Shown here: piece after piece, positions 1 through 11,180 of the stretch
How positions within the stretch are numbered: the stretch's first letter is position 1
Layout: each line of letters starts with the position of its first letter
Source: Magicicada septendecula
Lineage: Eukaryota > Arthropoda > Insecta > Hemiptera > Cicadidae
Reading direction: 5' to 3'
DNA: 64,000 nt
NCBI GenBank assembly: GCA_034769895.1
Contig: CM068370.1
Location: 42,650,844 to 42,714,843 of the forward strand
Made by a program: the position numbers and the translations under genes
Notes under the pieces: model-generated
Seen by the model: only the letters and a program-made list of their open reading frames with translations
What the model was told of the DNA's origin: nothing
Databases searched by the model: none

Positions 1-1584
1 TGATATATTTAAGCTTCCAGAAGACAGACACCCTCCCGTCTCATCCTCGTCGCTAGAAGTTCCATCTTCATTTCTCCTTCTCTTGGAAAATAGACTTCGT
101 CTTCCATTTTTCTTATTCTGGGATGTTCCTTTGCTAGTTCCGGGTTGACTCATTTGGTTTTTATATCTGACAGCTGCTTTGTGAGCTGGAGGTCCCTTCT
201 TCTTTGAGTTCAGTTTAGTTGCTTTTTTATCAAGTGACGATTTTAAAGCGTCCTTATATGGAGAACTAGTTATAATAGTGGCAGAAAGTGCTTTCCGACC
301 TCTGTTTGATGTTATCTTCTTCTTTGCACTTAGAATTGGTGAGATGTCTTGTGGAGTGACGTGGCTTATAGGTGTCGATGAGGAGCCTCCAGCTTCCTCT
401 AGTGTTCTCTCGTTGCCGTTCCTCAAGACAGCACTGCTTTCTTATCCAGAAGGATGCAGATCATCATCACCATCCTTGTCGCCGGCTTCATGAAGTTCAC
501 TGTTGTCAGCCACATTTTCTACTTCATGTTGAGCCGCAATGAAGTCAGTCTCGGAGAAGACGTTCCTGTTTAGTGGATATATCCCGGTGCACTTAAAACC
601 ACTGACAGCTATTATCCTAGTTTGAACCTTGAGATATGCATTTGCAAACTTCTCAGCAATGGCATATGTGTCCATCCCGCCTGTTCTCAGTGCCTGCCTA
701 ACCTCTTCGCTATAATAAGTCTTTAGGGGACCCATGAATGTTCGGTCCAAAGGCTGAAGTCTATGAGTTGTGTGAGGCGGCAAGCACAGGATCGTTACAT
801 GGTTGTCTTTTGCCTTTAAGATAACATCAAGGTTCCTTGTATGGGAAAAGTGTCCATCCAGTATAAGTAAAACTGGAGATTCAGATGTAGGTTTTGTATG
901 TTCAATGAAATGGGAAAACCATTCGGTGAAAAGGTAGGACTGCACCCAGCCTGATGGATGACATTTCCCTATAGCTCCTGGGGGTGCCCCCTTCATCAAT
1001 CGGTCTGTCCAGTTCGTGCGTGGAAAAATCATCATTGGAGGGACGAAATTTCCTCCTGCACTCATGCAAGCGATGATCGTTACAAGACTTCCCCTCTCTG
1101 ATGCAGTAAGAGATCCTATCTGTTTTTTACCTTTCATTCCAATCACATGCGGAAGTTTCGTCTGCACTACATTCAGACCAGATTCGTCCACATTAAAAAT
1201 TCGATCTGGAGGATAACGATGCTTCGCGTATTCCGTTTCCAGAAGGTCGAAAAAGTTCATGACACTCTCCTTGTTAAAGCCAATGGCTCTGGCAAGTGAT
1301 GTCCCTTCAGGTTTTCTAATTGACAACAGATGTTTGTGTCGATTCATAAAATGGTCAAACCAGGCCTTCCCAGCCATGTCGTCATTAAAGTTGTTGCTGA
1401 TCCCATTTCTAGCTGCCAGCTGATAAGCCATTCGCCTGATGTCATTTCGAGTAAGCCCATAAAACTTCCTTTCCATCAAGAAACAATACTCCACCAGTTC
1501 CTTCTCAATTTGTAGGCGAAGAATAGGCTTTCTTCCTAATTTTTCATTAACCAAAATCTGTGGATCAACATCTCTTTTAGCCAC
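1..1584 (-). pseudogene. Pogo/Tigger-type transposase, DDE exon, with premature stop
   Basis: The main exon begins at an acceptor (CGTCACAAAG|GTGGCT) and reads 380 residues before TAA at 442-444. It holds a CENP-B-type HTH (about residues 15-95, LGRKP through WFDHFMNRHKHLLSIRKPE) and a DDE_1 endonuclease with Asp in NVDESG (about 133), LILDGHFSHTRN (about 243) and HRLQPLDR (about 280). CTGIYPLNRNVF is the usual C-terminal family motif. After the TAA the same frame stays open to position 1 and reads the conserved tail (VTPQDISPIL, TSNRGRKA, then a basic Lys/Arg stretch), so the stop is a point nonsense change inside the coding region. Such proteins cut and paste DNA flanked by TA. It shares the host gene's orientation inside its 3' region. 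The end of the frame lies off the window. Confidence 0.9.
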
Positions 1585-3187
1585 CTTTGTGACGATTTAA
1601 ATTGTGACAATTATAAAAATAAAAAAAAAATAAAAAATTTTAAGTTGCGAACAACTAACCATTTAAATCTCACAATGATAATAAAAAACATGTAGGTACT
1701 AAGTGTGAATGAAAGTAGTAATTAATAAGGGCAAAGAAACGGTAAAGAAAAGATATATTGTAAATAATTATTATTGTCGCATTTAACCCTTTGCTTGTTA
1801 TCAGGCGCCTACCTGTTGATACCGGACTCGACATGTTTACCGAGTCTTCTGTAATTAAAATAATAGAGAAAAATAATGTTAATAATTAAAGAATCTGAAG
1901 ACACAGATAGTCACGAAAACAACTAATTTAAATGATGTATTTTTATCTAGCGATAGTTTGTATAAATAAAAAGTTTTATTTAGAGAGAGACCGGGACTAT
2001 ATTCTCGCGGAATAAACACCCCACTACCTATTGTCCTGTACCAGTGGTAGCGGACGAAAAAATCTCTCTCTCGCAATGACGACTCCAAGCAGTGCACACG
2101 CACGAGCAAAATGCTCTGTTGAAATGTTATGTGATTGGTTATTAGTTTGGATTAATTCTTATGTATTTTACTAACTGCTACAAAAGAGTGTAATATGTAA
2201 CGTTAAGAAAAAGAAAAATTAAAAACCGTTGTAACAAGAAGAAATATGTGACAACCAATAGTACGAGTGTTAGTAACTATAACAGCTATCTTCTCCGATT
2301 GACGACTCTTCACAACATCCTACCTGGAGACATGAATCATCAGAATTACAACTCTAGTAGACCCGACCGATAATGCAGTTCGAGACATCTGAGAATCAAC
2401 GAGTACCTGTGTAGAAGGCCCACTCTATCCTGCAGACGTTTAAGCCGTGAACAACTGAGACCAGACCTAGACGAGGTCGACGCTCTTCGGATTCCCAAGA
2501 TGTAACCATATGGAGGAGATTTCTACATCCCAAATTAAAGGTGACTCGATAGCACGTCTATCGAGGAATAATAATAATAGTAATTGGAACACAATACTCT
2601 CTTAAAGAGACTTTCAGAGACTATTGACTTTATAAGTATATAAAAATTTAAATCTAAGAATTTAATTGTAACTATTCAGGCTTCTTACAATTGTAACAGT
2701 TTAGATTTTAACGTAACGTAGTATAATTAATACCATTCTTCAAATGGAATAATAATGAAACTTAAAAGTAAAAGTAAAAGTAACAGTCTTGCAAGCTATT
2801 ATCTTGAATTGAATATAATTAAAAGTTTAAAGACTAAATACCAATGGTTACCCGGATCCGGGGAAAAGCTAAATATAATTTGTTGTGATCCCACAGTCTA
2901 TATAAAGCAATTTAAATAATTTAATAATTTAATTAATAATGTAATGGGATCTGTCTTTTGAGTAAATGTCATTTGTTTTTTTAAATGTTTAATAAAGGGA
3001 AATCTTCTTGTTGCACACATATACTGAGTACATAAATCAACAGTTTTCCCTTCCCTGATTCCTTTTATATTTACTGTGTGTTGTTCTGTTTTAATTTCAG
3101 CTCGTCCCGAATAAGGCAGCCTGAAGTAATTGGCAGAACCAATTACTTTGGGTTCCCTCTGTTATAACTCAAGAGAAGAGGTTATAC
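1585..3187 (-). other. Intron of the Tigger-type transposase gene
   Basis: A+T-rich sequence between the two transposase exons, with GT and AG at its ends in the minus orientation. I see no further coding exon. A conspicuous stretch at 1980-2110 and an A+T-poor block at 2290-2570 look like older repeats, but I cannot name them. Confidence 0.6.
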
Positions 3188-3354
3188 CTTTCTAGAAAGT
3201 GTAGCTTTGGGTACATTGAAACAACGTGCTGCTTCGTTTAAAGTTTTAGTTTTCTCCCGTACTCCTGATATTGCATTTAACATATCTGCTGGTCGCCATT
3301 TCTGCCTTAGCCCCTTTTTTTCTGGTCCTAACTTGCTTCTTGGTATAGGGACAC
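3188..3354 (-). pseudogene. Pogo/Tigger-type transposase, N-terminal HTH exon
   Basis: This 167-bp exon lies between an acceptor (TTTTTTTTAG|GTGTCC) and a donor (CTAGAAAG|GTATAA), and joins in frame to the DDE exon at 1584 across a 1.6-kb intron. It encodes a pipsqueak-type helix-turn-helix: KWRPADMLNAISGVREKT, then LNEAARCFNVPKATLSRKV, the DNA-binding segment of pogo/Tigger transposases. Members of this family usually start with M-P-R just before this domain. Here the matching codon at 3344-3346 is ATA, so the start codon appears to have decayed. A further donor-like site (CACAAG|GTAAGA, near 3567) suggests an untranslated exon further upstream, now separated from its 5' flank by the hAT insertion at 3661-5299. 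Confidence 0.82.
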
Positions 3355-3652
3355 CTAAAAAAAAGAAGGGTTGTATTATGGAACAGTCTGTTTCATATTA
3401 CCACCCTACGCCATTTTCCAATCTAACCTGTTAATCATAGTGTATAAAATATTATTTCAAATAACTATCCATGGCATTTTGAAGTTAAATCATATTACTA
3501 TCTGATACTCTAATAATAGTATACTTCATTTATTAATATAGGTAGGAAAAAAAATAGAGAATCTTACCTTGTGAAAAGTTTTGAACGTTAGAAAACAAAA
3601 CACATGTATTTAAGACTGCAAACAACACCATACTGAAGTCAGCAGCCTCTGT

Positions 3653-3660
3653 AGACCAAT
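3653..3660. repeat. Target-site duplication, left (hAT)
   Basis: AGACCAAT, identical to 5300-5307 on the other side of the element. Confidence 0.85.
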
Positions 3661-3827
3661 TAGAGGTAGGGCGATATACCTGTAATAGGTATTTTGGAAC
3701 GATATTTTTTGTGGGACGGATGTAACAGTGACTGAAAAGTTGAAATACCTGTTATTCGCGGCGACACTGTTCCGAGTCGAGACACGCCGCCCTCGCTGTT
3801 CCGAGTCGAGGCACACCCCCTACGCAC

Positions 3828-3830
<3 letters not shown>

Positions 3831-3916
<86 letters not shown>
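3831..3916. repeat. (CA)n microsatellite, 86 bp
   Basis: Uninterrupted CA dinucleotides inside the hAT element. Reading frames of poly-His/Thr or poly-Cys/Val across it are artefacts. Confidence 0.98.
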
Positions 3917-3917
<1 letters not shown>

Positions 3918-5040
3918 GTACGCAAGATCACGTAAACGAATATGCCAAGGCCAAATACTAGGCGTATTAAAATATCGCTGGAACGCAAGGAACAGCCAGT
4001 AACGCGTATTTAAAATACTAGGTATTTCAAATACTAGTGGTATCACCGATACACAAGGAACAACGCGTTCCAGAGTAACAGTAGTATTTTAGTAACACCT
4101 AATATTTTAGGAACACCTAGTATTTTAGGAACAGGTAGTATTAAGCATATTTCGAGTAGGAACTAGTACGAGCCACTTTTTCGTCCTGTATACTTCATTC
4201 TGCGCAAAGAGACGAAGCTGTTTTTAATAAAGGAAATAATTCATCCTGCTGTTACATTTATTCTCGTGTGATATGCAGATATATAATACAGATAATATGC
4301 TAATAAATTATATATTATACTAGTCACCAACTTGTAACTAAAATCGGTTGATAAAACTATGTTTTTACTCAAAAAAACTTTATGGTCCGAGTAGTTAGTG
4401 AAATCGTTGTATTTAATTATATTGAGTTATTTATATTTAATTATATTGAGTACCTATAGAGTGGCTGATGTTGATAAGCTATATTATACTTTTTATTAAT
4501 GTGATTTTAACTTCACTACACATCTCACGTAAATGATGAGATTGTTGTAATGGACATTTATGCACTTTATCTAGTCCTGTTCCTTAAATATCTGTAATGC
4601 ATTTAATTTACTTTTGTTGTTGCTTATTATTTATAAGTTCTTATTTATGTATTTATATTTATTTTATTACAATTTGTTTTTTTATTTTTATTTGTAAAAT
4701 TTTGTTTATTCTCATTCACTCTTGTGGCTTACTGTTATGTTTTTATTATACGTTTCTGATGTTTTTCACATTACTTTTTGTGGTATTACGTGTAGGCCTA
4801 CTCTAAATTATTTAATTGCCCCGAGTTTCGCAACTGATTTGTCTAACCAATGTTAGTTTGTTTACTACTAGTGAAAACTTAAATTGGTATTCCCAAAGGG
4901 AGATAGGCCTATAAATTCTCTTGTTTCTTATTTTCATTTAAACAGTAATAGTTTAATAAAGTCACAGTGTAAAGTAACACTGTTAATACTTTTAGTTTCA
5001 ATTTATTTCTTATAACAAATTATATAGTATAGGTTATATA

Positions 5041-5140
5041 ATATCTTCAAATAAATACACAGCAAGTAGGTTTATTAATATATTAATAGGTTTATCTAGG
5101 TGAAAATAAACCTACTTGCAGTGTATTTATTTGAAGATAT
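5041..5140. repeat. Hairpin-forming inverted repeat in the hAT element
   Basis: Arms at 5041-5076 and 5105-5140 are reverse complements over 36 bases with about one mismatch, separated by 28 bases. It may be a subterminal structure of the hAT element or a small foldback insertion. Confidence 0.75.
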
Positions 5141-5299
5141 TACATAGGAGACCTGCAGGAAACTCAAAACGAGTTACTTACAAAGGATAATGTAGGTTAT
5201 GTATATATAGTGTATAATAACAGGTATTTGTACCTGTTATTTTTTTGGAACGGTATTTTCATACCTAGTATTTTAAAATAACAGTTTAGCCCACCTCTA

Positions 5300-5307
5300 A
5301 GACCAAT
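5300..5307. repeat. Target-site duplication, right (hAT)
   Basis: AGACCAAT, identical to 3653-3660. Confidence 0.85.
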
Positions 5308-5621
5308 ACGGAAACTAAATGTTATAATTACAACAATTGCCGATAGATGGGTGCACTTCTTCCTGGACAAATACTGTGCTGTTTCATATTAAAACCACGT
5401 TTCATAATACCACCACCTCCCCTAACTCTAACAATAACTTGAATGTATTGTTATATTATTAGTTAATTTTTCATCTGAATTGAAACATTTTTATGAATAT
5501 GATGAATACCAATAAAACGAATATTCTTAAAACAGGTTTATATCATTCATATGGTCATAAAATATTTATGTTTCGATAAAACTCATGTTAAGCCTTTACA
5601 ATTTAAAATTTTTATAATTAC

Positions 5622-5812
5622 CTGAAGTATTAACGACTTATCTTGAAGATCTTCATGAGAAACCGGAAACTTGAAGTGTTGATCAAAGAAAGGATTCGGA
5701 TCATTTCTGTGAATGGCTGTTTGACGTTTTTTAGTATCAATTTCCGGTGACATACTGAGGCGTACGTAAGGGTCGTTGAACCCTCCTTGACCACTGCCTG
5801 CCAATTCATGAG
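5622..5812 (-). CDS. Synaptotagmin exon: central C2A
   Basis: A 191-bp exon starting two bases into a codon (acceptor TTTCTTTCAG|CTCATG, intron only 82 bp) and ending in phase 0 at CTTCAG|GTAATT. It encodes the middle of C2A, including FNDPYVRLSMSPEID, KKRQTAIHRNDPNPFFD and FKFPVSHEDLQDKSLILQ. These match the DPYVK, TKVHRKTLNPxF and F-x-F-x-V strands of synaptotagmin C2A. By eye, loop 1 is about three residues longer than in Syt1, and the residue corresponding to the first calcium-binding Asp is not an Asp, while the Asp of DPYV is kept. Calcium binding may therefore be weak or lost, but loop 3 is not in the window. The FDQHFKFPVS stretch is why I favour the alpha/beta group. Confidence 0.87.
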
Positions 5813-5894
5813 CTGAAAGAAACATATTTTAATATTTTTTTATTAACTGCTGTCACAGGAAAACATACAACATTAAGAATGCTCTTCATTTTAC

Positions 5895-6351
5895 CTTCTA
5901 TAAGATGAACGTGTAGATCAGAGCGATCAAAGTCGTACTTCAGTCTGAGGTGCAGTCTTCCTAACGAAGGACCTCCTCTGTTACCGCTGTGAAGGAACAA
6001 AGGCCCTTCTCGTTTCTGGTAGAGATCCGGTTGCAATGTTCCCAACGGCGAGGCCGGTGGAGGATCAGGTACTTGACTCCTAGGCGGTAATAATAACGGG
6101 GACAGACATCTTGCACGCGGAGACTGCGGCAAAGGTGACGAACAGACAGACACCAAAGAGGACTGTGAAGGTGACGGTGTGCGAAGTTCACCAGACGGTG
6201 ATGGCGATGCTCGAGAGTCAAACGATGGTGACCTGTGTGGTGACGGCGAACGTGGAGGCTCGCGCTCGACTGTTGAAGCGACTCTTGCTAGTGCCACACC
6301 TCTACCGTCTGGTGCGTAAGTCCGAATCTGCGGAGACGACCCTCGGTGACT
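5895..6351 (-). CDS. Synaptotagmin exon: Pro/Ser linker and start of C2A
   Basis: A 457-bp exon with acceptor TGTTTTTAG|AGTCAC and donor ATAGAAG|GTAAAA. It enters in phase 0 and leaves in phase 1. About 120 residues of Ser/Pro/Arg-rich linker (many SPSP and RSPS motifs) are followed by GRLHLRLKYDFDRSDLHVHL, the first two strands of a C2A domain (compare the G-L-x-Y-D-F pattern shared by synaptotagmins). The last codon is split and completed by the next exon to give the L-I-E-A-H sequence at the start of calcium-binding loop 1. Synaptotagmins are membrane-trafficking proteins whose C2 domains bind phospholipid, often with calcium. The long Ser/Pro linker and the C2A sequence resemble insect synaptotagmin alpha/beta more than Syt1, but the subtype is inference. 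Confidence 0.85.
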
Positions 6352-7305
6352 CTAAAAACATATTTTAAGTGGTAATTACAATCGTGCAGTAAAACAATCA
6401 CAAAAACCGGATAAAAATATGGGAAACGTTTAATAAAAATATGAAACAAGTAAACTACAATATTATAGTGTCTGAAAAAAATTGGCATTCCAAAGTCAAG
6501 TAGCGCTCACCTGGTCTACGCTACTTCTTTACCGCGCCTTCGCTGCTGCGGTTCACGACCGTTTTATTTTGCATATTTATTTTCCTCACCTGTCGTATTT
6601 GATTAATAACCGTAAAACGTACGACATGGTTCAAAAAAAGACCTAACGTTTTGAATAACACATCAAACCGCATAAAAAACGTCCTGCGACTTTGACCGCA
6701 CCTAGCGATAGTTTTTGACAACAAACTGACGTTTATTCTGTTCCGCCTTAAGAATTAGTCTTCCTTTGAGCTATATCAGATCAAACGGAAACGTACGCAC
6801 GCTGGCCGTCGGATTAGTGACAAAGTGACTAAGAAAGATCTCAAGAATAACGTGTGCCTATGAGACTTTGCAGCAGAACTATAGGTTACAATTTTTAAGA
6901 AGCTTTCTGTTTGTTCAATTAAGCATACGCGGAGGCCTGCATAAACCGACGATTATTTTAAGCATTTTTAAAGAGGACAAAAACAATGGTCGGTGCAGAT
7001 CAAAGTGATGTCGAAGATCACGGCAAGAGAGCTTGTGATTTGTAATTGTAAAGCATCGTTTAACTGCCGAGACTTTGAGAGTATGCGCATCCATATAAGA
7101 TTGTAAAAGTAAGTTTTGATTGAAAAACTTGAATGTATCGTATCACTGAAAAATTCGTGCTGCATTTGTTGACTGACGATAAGAAAGGGACCCGTTTTGA
7201 AATCGGTCAGCAACTGCGTACTAATGAAAATGGTAATGACAACTTTGGAATGCAATGGAAATTGCTCTGTAAAGATTTTAGGAAGTTAGCAGCAAAATGT
7301 TGGCG

Positions 7306-7310
<5 letters not shown>
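6352..7310. other. Intronic sequence without recognised features
   Basis: Start of the 21.4-kb host intron in gene orientation. I see no coding exon, RNA gene or bounded repeat here. Confidence 0.5.

Positions 7311-7352
<42 letters not shown>
7311..7352. repeat. (AC)n microsatellite, 42 bp
   Basis: Perfect AC dinucleotide run in intronic sequence. Confidence 0.97.
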
Positions 7353-7355
<3 letters not shown>

Positions 7356-7755
7356 GTGTTAAGATCTTCATTCTCACTTCGTTATAAATCCGACGGACGG
7401 TGAGTGGTCGTGCCCACTATGGCGTGTGTAGCTCGAAGACGGGATCATGACGGGACAGAGATAACGGGATTCCGGCGTCAAAACCTGTCGCTAGCAACAC
7501 TTAATTCTGCAGCTCGCTCTATACACTAGTTGACGTGCTACGCAAATAGTTCGGTCTTTTTTTAACACACCTCATATTGACGACAAAAGAGAAGTATGTA
7601 TAATTATAGATTGTCAAGTATAAATCTGACATTGGCTTTCAAAAATACTTATAAAATGAAAAGAAACAAACGATTTAGATAACAGTGTAGAAATTGTTAT
7701 TGAAAGTCAACACAAACAATTCATCGTATTGTTTAAATTAGCAGCCATCCTTACT

Positions 7756-7866
7756 ATTTCTTTTATAAATTTGCTAACTGCTATAATTTTTTTATTGTTC
7801 GACTAAGCTTTTCGTCATTACTGACAATAAAAAAATTATAGCAGTTAGCAAATTTATAAAAGAAAT
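7756..7866. repeat. Perfect foldback, 43-bp arms
   Basis: Arms 7756-7798 and 7824-7866 are exact reverse complements over 43 bases, around a 25-base loop. The arms are A+T-rich with a central GCTAACTGC. The lack of any mismatch points to a recent foldback event or selection on the hairpin. No terminal motif or target duplication is evident. Confidence 0.9.
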
Positions 7867-7869
7867 AAC

Positions 7870-8800
7870 AAACAATTCAACTGACAGCCGAGCATGCGAC
7901 GAAATTAAATTCTGACATTTTACCACGTACGTACTGCATAACAAGATACTGAATATTCTAAATCTTTAGTATACACAATCTGTACAAAAGGAGTATAGAT
8001 AAATGACATTTTTTCTAATATTTCTATATAAATAAACAAAAACGTTTGTTTGGTATTAAAAAAATTGCCATATTTTGTTGTTGTGAACGTAAAATAATGT
8101 TGATTATTACTTTATTTATTTGCTGTGTTGATTCCAAACCTATTCTGTTTTAAACGCTTTTTTCACCATCTCTTACATATGGTTCATCTCTGTTACTGTA
8201 ACTATGTCTGTCAGCGTTACTTTATTGCATTTTGTTATCGCAATGCGTTTTACATTATCGCTGCGGAGACCTTTCACACTGTCTTCCTCTTGAAATTGCT
8301 CAGCATGCCACACACATTTTATCCAGCTTATTTGGTCGCACGGCTGAATGCGTTTTTTACTTCTTCAGAGTCTCCATGTAGAGTCATGTCCTCCGATAAA
8401 ACCTCTTTTTCACTCTGAACAAATTTTAATTTTTTTCACAAGTCGATTACTCCCGGCTATCATAAGACTAAATACTATGCGCTAGTTGTTACAGCATTAA
8501 ACCGTTAACAATTAAAAAAAATGCCACTAAAATGGAAAAAATTAAAATATAACAAAAATGTACACTTTCTGATGCACTGTACCTAGGTTAGTGTCATAAA
8601 TATCTTGACATGGATGGAATAATATGTGTGGAGTACACGAATCAGAAGTGCGTAATAAAGAAGGTTGGCGGCGGTAAGCGGTGTGAGGAAGTGGGCGAAG
8701 CTATGCTTGACCTTGGAGCGCCGATTGAATTCAGTGCGAGAGTACGTTTGCAACATACTGTGAAACGTCTGTACACAGTGCACTTCCGCCAATGTACGTA
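7870..8800. other. Intronic sequence without recognised features
   Basis: A+T-rich. Open frames here are short, without family resemblance or splice support. Confidence 0.5.
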
Positions 8801-8802
8801 AT

Positions 8803-9760
8803 CATCATCATCATCACCATTCCAAGGATTAGCCCCTAGACCTGTTCCGGAACCCATCTCCTCCTCAGTCTACCGACATCTCTCTTCCCAGTAGGGCGAT
8901 AACTCAAGGTAACCACGGGTAGACGGATATCAGGCATGCGATTCAAGTGTCACACCATCTCCTTCTAAATTCTTTTGGTGCAATGATACAATGTATAATT
9001 CGCGTCTAATATCCCCGTTCCTTTTCCGATCCAGGAGGGAACAACCTTGCGTCGCTCTTAGAAATTTCATTTCAGCTGCCCGAATCCTCTGAACGGCTCT
9101 TTTACCAAGAGTCCATGTCTCACTATCATACAGAAATGTGGACAGCCACAGTTTTGTAAAATTTCATTCGGGCATCCTTTCGTGTTTTATTTTTCAAGTA
9201 CCTATGAACCGTTGCACAGATGCGTTTAAATTTCGTTACTATCCCAATCAATATCGGTTCCTAGGAGATATCACAACCCATGTAATTAAAATGATTAACC
9301 TGATCCAAAATCCAATTATTTACGGCTAGACTATCTTAGTTCTTACAGGATACCTGCCCTTAAATGCCTTTTTATTAAAAAGTCGGTGAAATAGGCCACC
9401 CTTGTCTCACACCTTTATTTGTAGGAACACCTTCTGATAATTTACCATTCAAATCCACGACAACCGCTGTCTTGTAATAAGCTGCTAAGAACTTTAATTA
9501 ATTGCGAAGCGAAACCTCATCGTTCCGTTATACTCCAGAGTAGCAAACGTTTCTCATTATCAACAGCTTTCGACACATCTGTGAATGCTAGATGCGTCTC
9601 TAAGTTAAAATTCCCTTCTCCTTTCAATTATTAACTTGAGTGTAAAAATAGCATCCATGCATGATCTCCCGTTCCTGGAACCATTTTATTCTTCTTATAT
9701 TAAAGCGTCAGCTATTGGCTTCAGTCTCCCATTTACTATTCTAGCGTAGAACTTGAAAAA
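8803..9760 (-). mobile_element. LINE 3' fragment (family C), GAT-type tail
   Basis: Minus-strand remains of the C-terminal region of a non-LTR retrotransposon reverse transcriptase. Near the 3' end it reads a VGRLRRRWVPEQV-like stretch, a signature found at the end of insect endonuclease/reverse-transcriptase LINEs. It finishes in (GAT)n (8803-8818 on this strand as ATC repeats). It is heavily decayed with many stops and frameshifts. The copy at 58690-59575 has the same orientation and overlaps it for several hundred bases. Confidence 0.7.
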
Positions 9761-10045
9761 ATTCTAGTGTAGGCAATCTTGAAAAAAATAAAATAAAACA
9801 AACCATTGAGTAACGATAAATGTAATAACATGTTGTATTTTGGTATTCTGGTATGCATACAGTACTGTGTGAAGTATGTGCTCTACAGTGACGGATAGTG
9901 ATGAAGTAATCTGTAAGTTCATTTTGAAGTTGCAACAGCACACACGCAACTGACATGCGAGCGCACATACAACATAAACGTACATGGATACGAAGTATCG
10001 CCGTGTCAACAAAGAGATGTTGTTACAATTAACATGACGAATGTA

Positions 10046-11005
10046 AAAAATCGGTATGGAGAACCACACATGACTCCCATGTTCTAAGCTTTATATTTAA
10101 AATCATTTTCGAAATGAAATATTTCCATAGAAACTACTTCTTTCTTCACCCTTAACCACAGTACTGTGGTCACTAACGTATACTGCCACACGTTAGCGCA
10201 TTCGATTTTCACTGATGATGGCAGTCGATGGCACTGCCGAAACATCTGGTTTTGCAGAAAACATTGGCCTACGGCCAAACAGTCCGGGAAGGAATTTTAA
10301 CAACAAACTACTTCTTTGTTGCCGATAACGTTGTACACATGTAAACAAGTAAAAATTATACCTTCCCCCTTCAACTATAATTTTCATTTATAGAAAATTA
10401 CCCCCACCCCCGTTCAACTAGTCTCTTCATTTATAGATATTTCATCTACGTTTCTACAGTGGATTATTATGATCTTCTTATCAGGATACTTTATTTATCA
10501 AAATTAAATACTTTACTCTTGTTAAAACATAAAACGTTGCAGGTAAACTACCCGTTTTCTTTAATCGATCTTCACCAAAATCAACAGGGCTTGAGTCCTC
10601 TACAATTCAAGAACGTATGCAAAATATTATTTGATTCTGTTTGAATTTGCAGCAGTTATTGTTCGCCATAGAAAAAATTACTCTCATTAAGACATAAAAC
10701 GTTGCTGGTAACATACCCCTTCCCCTTTACCGATCTTCACAAAAATCAATAGACTTTGAGTACCCTACAACTCGGGCACATATGCAAAAAATTATTTGAT
10801 TCCGTTTGAATTTGCGGCAGGTATCGTTTGCCATAAAAAAATTCTACACACACACGGACACACAGACACACCGACACAGACACTTTTCGGAAAATGATTT
10901 TTCTTCATGTTTTGTGGGTAGTACAATCAGAATCAGCCGTTATCTCGATCACGATTTTTTTCGCCGTCACCATACTTCCATCTCTTTATGGAACATGGAA
11001 ATAGA
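10046..11005 (-). mobile_element. Family X repeat, copy a, with ribozyme module
   Basis: Minus-oriented copy of the repeat family also found at 16836-20936 and 49074-51528. It runs from the ACTTCCAT...ATGGAA leader (near 11000) to the GGTATGGAGAACC terminus (near 10046). It includes one and a half units of the 165-bp internal repeat (GCAGGTAAACTACCC blocks near 10540 and 10700) and, near the terminus, a hammerhead-like core at 10212-10243. There is no convincing reading frame. Confidence 0.75.
10212..10243 (+). ncRNA. Hammerhead ribozyme-like core
   Basis: CTGATGA (10212-10218), a stem II of GGCAGT/ACTGCC, then GAAAC (10239-10243): the conserved catalytic core order of a hammerhead. It is preceded by the CACAGTACTGTGG palindrome and followed by a CGGCCAAACAGTCC block, as at the other copies. 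Stems I and III and the cleavage triplet were not verified. Confidence 0.6.
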
Positions 11006-11139
11006 TAAAGGAACTTATAACGTACAATAATGTGTACTTAGGAAAAGGTTCTCAGCTTGGAAGTCATCCGACCGAATAAGAGGGATTCCATTTGGAGTGG
11101 GACGTGTTGAAGGGAGGTGGAATGTGAATGGAATCCAGC

Positions 11140-11180
11140 CCAACCTGTCAATGTTTGGAAGGCTGACAGGTTGGAAATAT
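11140..11180. repeat. Short hairpin, 11-bp arms
   Basis: CCAACCTGTCA and TGACAGGTTGG face each other across 13 bases. It could form an RNA hairpin; nothing else supports a function. Confidence 0.6.

Larger units (their letters stand above)
3661..5299. mobile_element. Non-autonomous hAT element, 1.64 kb, with 8-bp target duplication
   Basis: The left end TAGAGGTAGGGCGA and right end (inverted) TAGAGGTGGGCTAA form short terminal inverted repeats of hAT type. Both ends are flanked by the same 8 bases, AGACCAAT (3653-3660 and 5300-5307), which is the target-site duplication length of hAT. There is no transposase reading frame; the interior holds a CA microsatellite (3831-3916), several short GTATTTTAG-like repeats and a 36-bp hairpin (5041-5140). 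It inserted just upstream of the HTH exon of the Tigger-type element: flanking sequence on both sides carries the motif CTGTTTCATATTA, near 3392 and 5373. Confidence 0.85.

Noticed and set aside
442..1515. Plus-strand frames at 278-493, 1016-1216 and 1330-1515
   Set aside because: Antisense shadows of the Tigger-type transposase exon.
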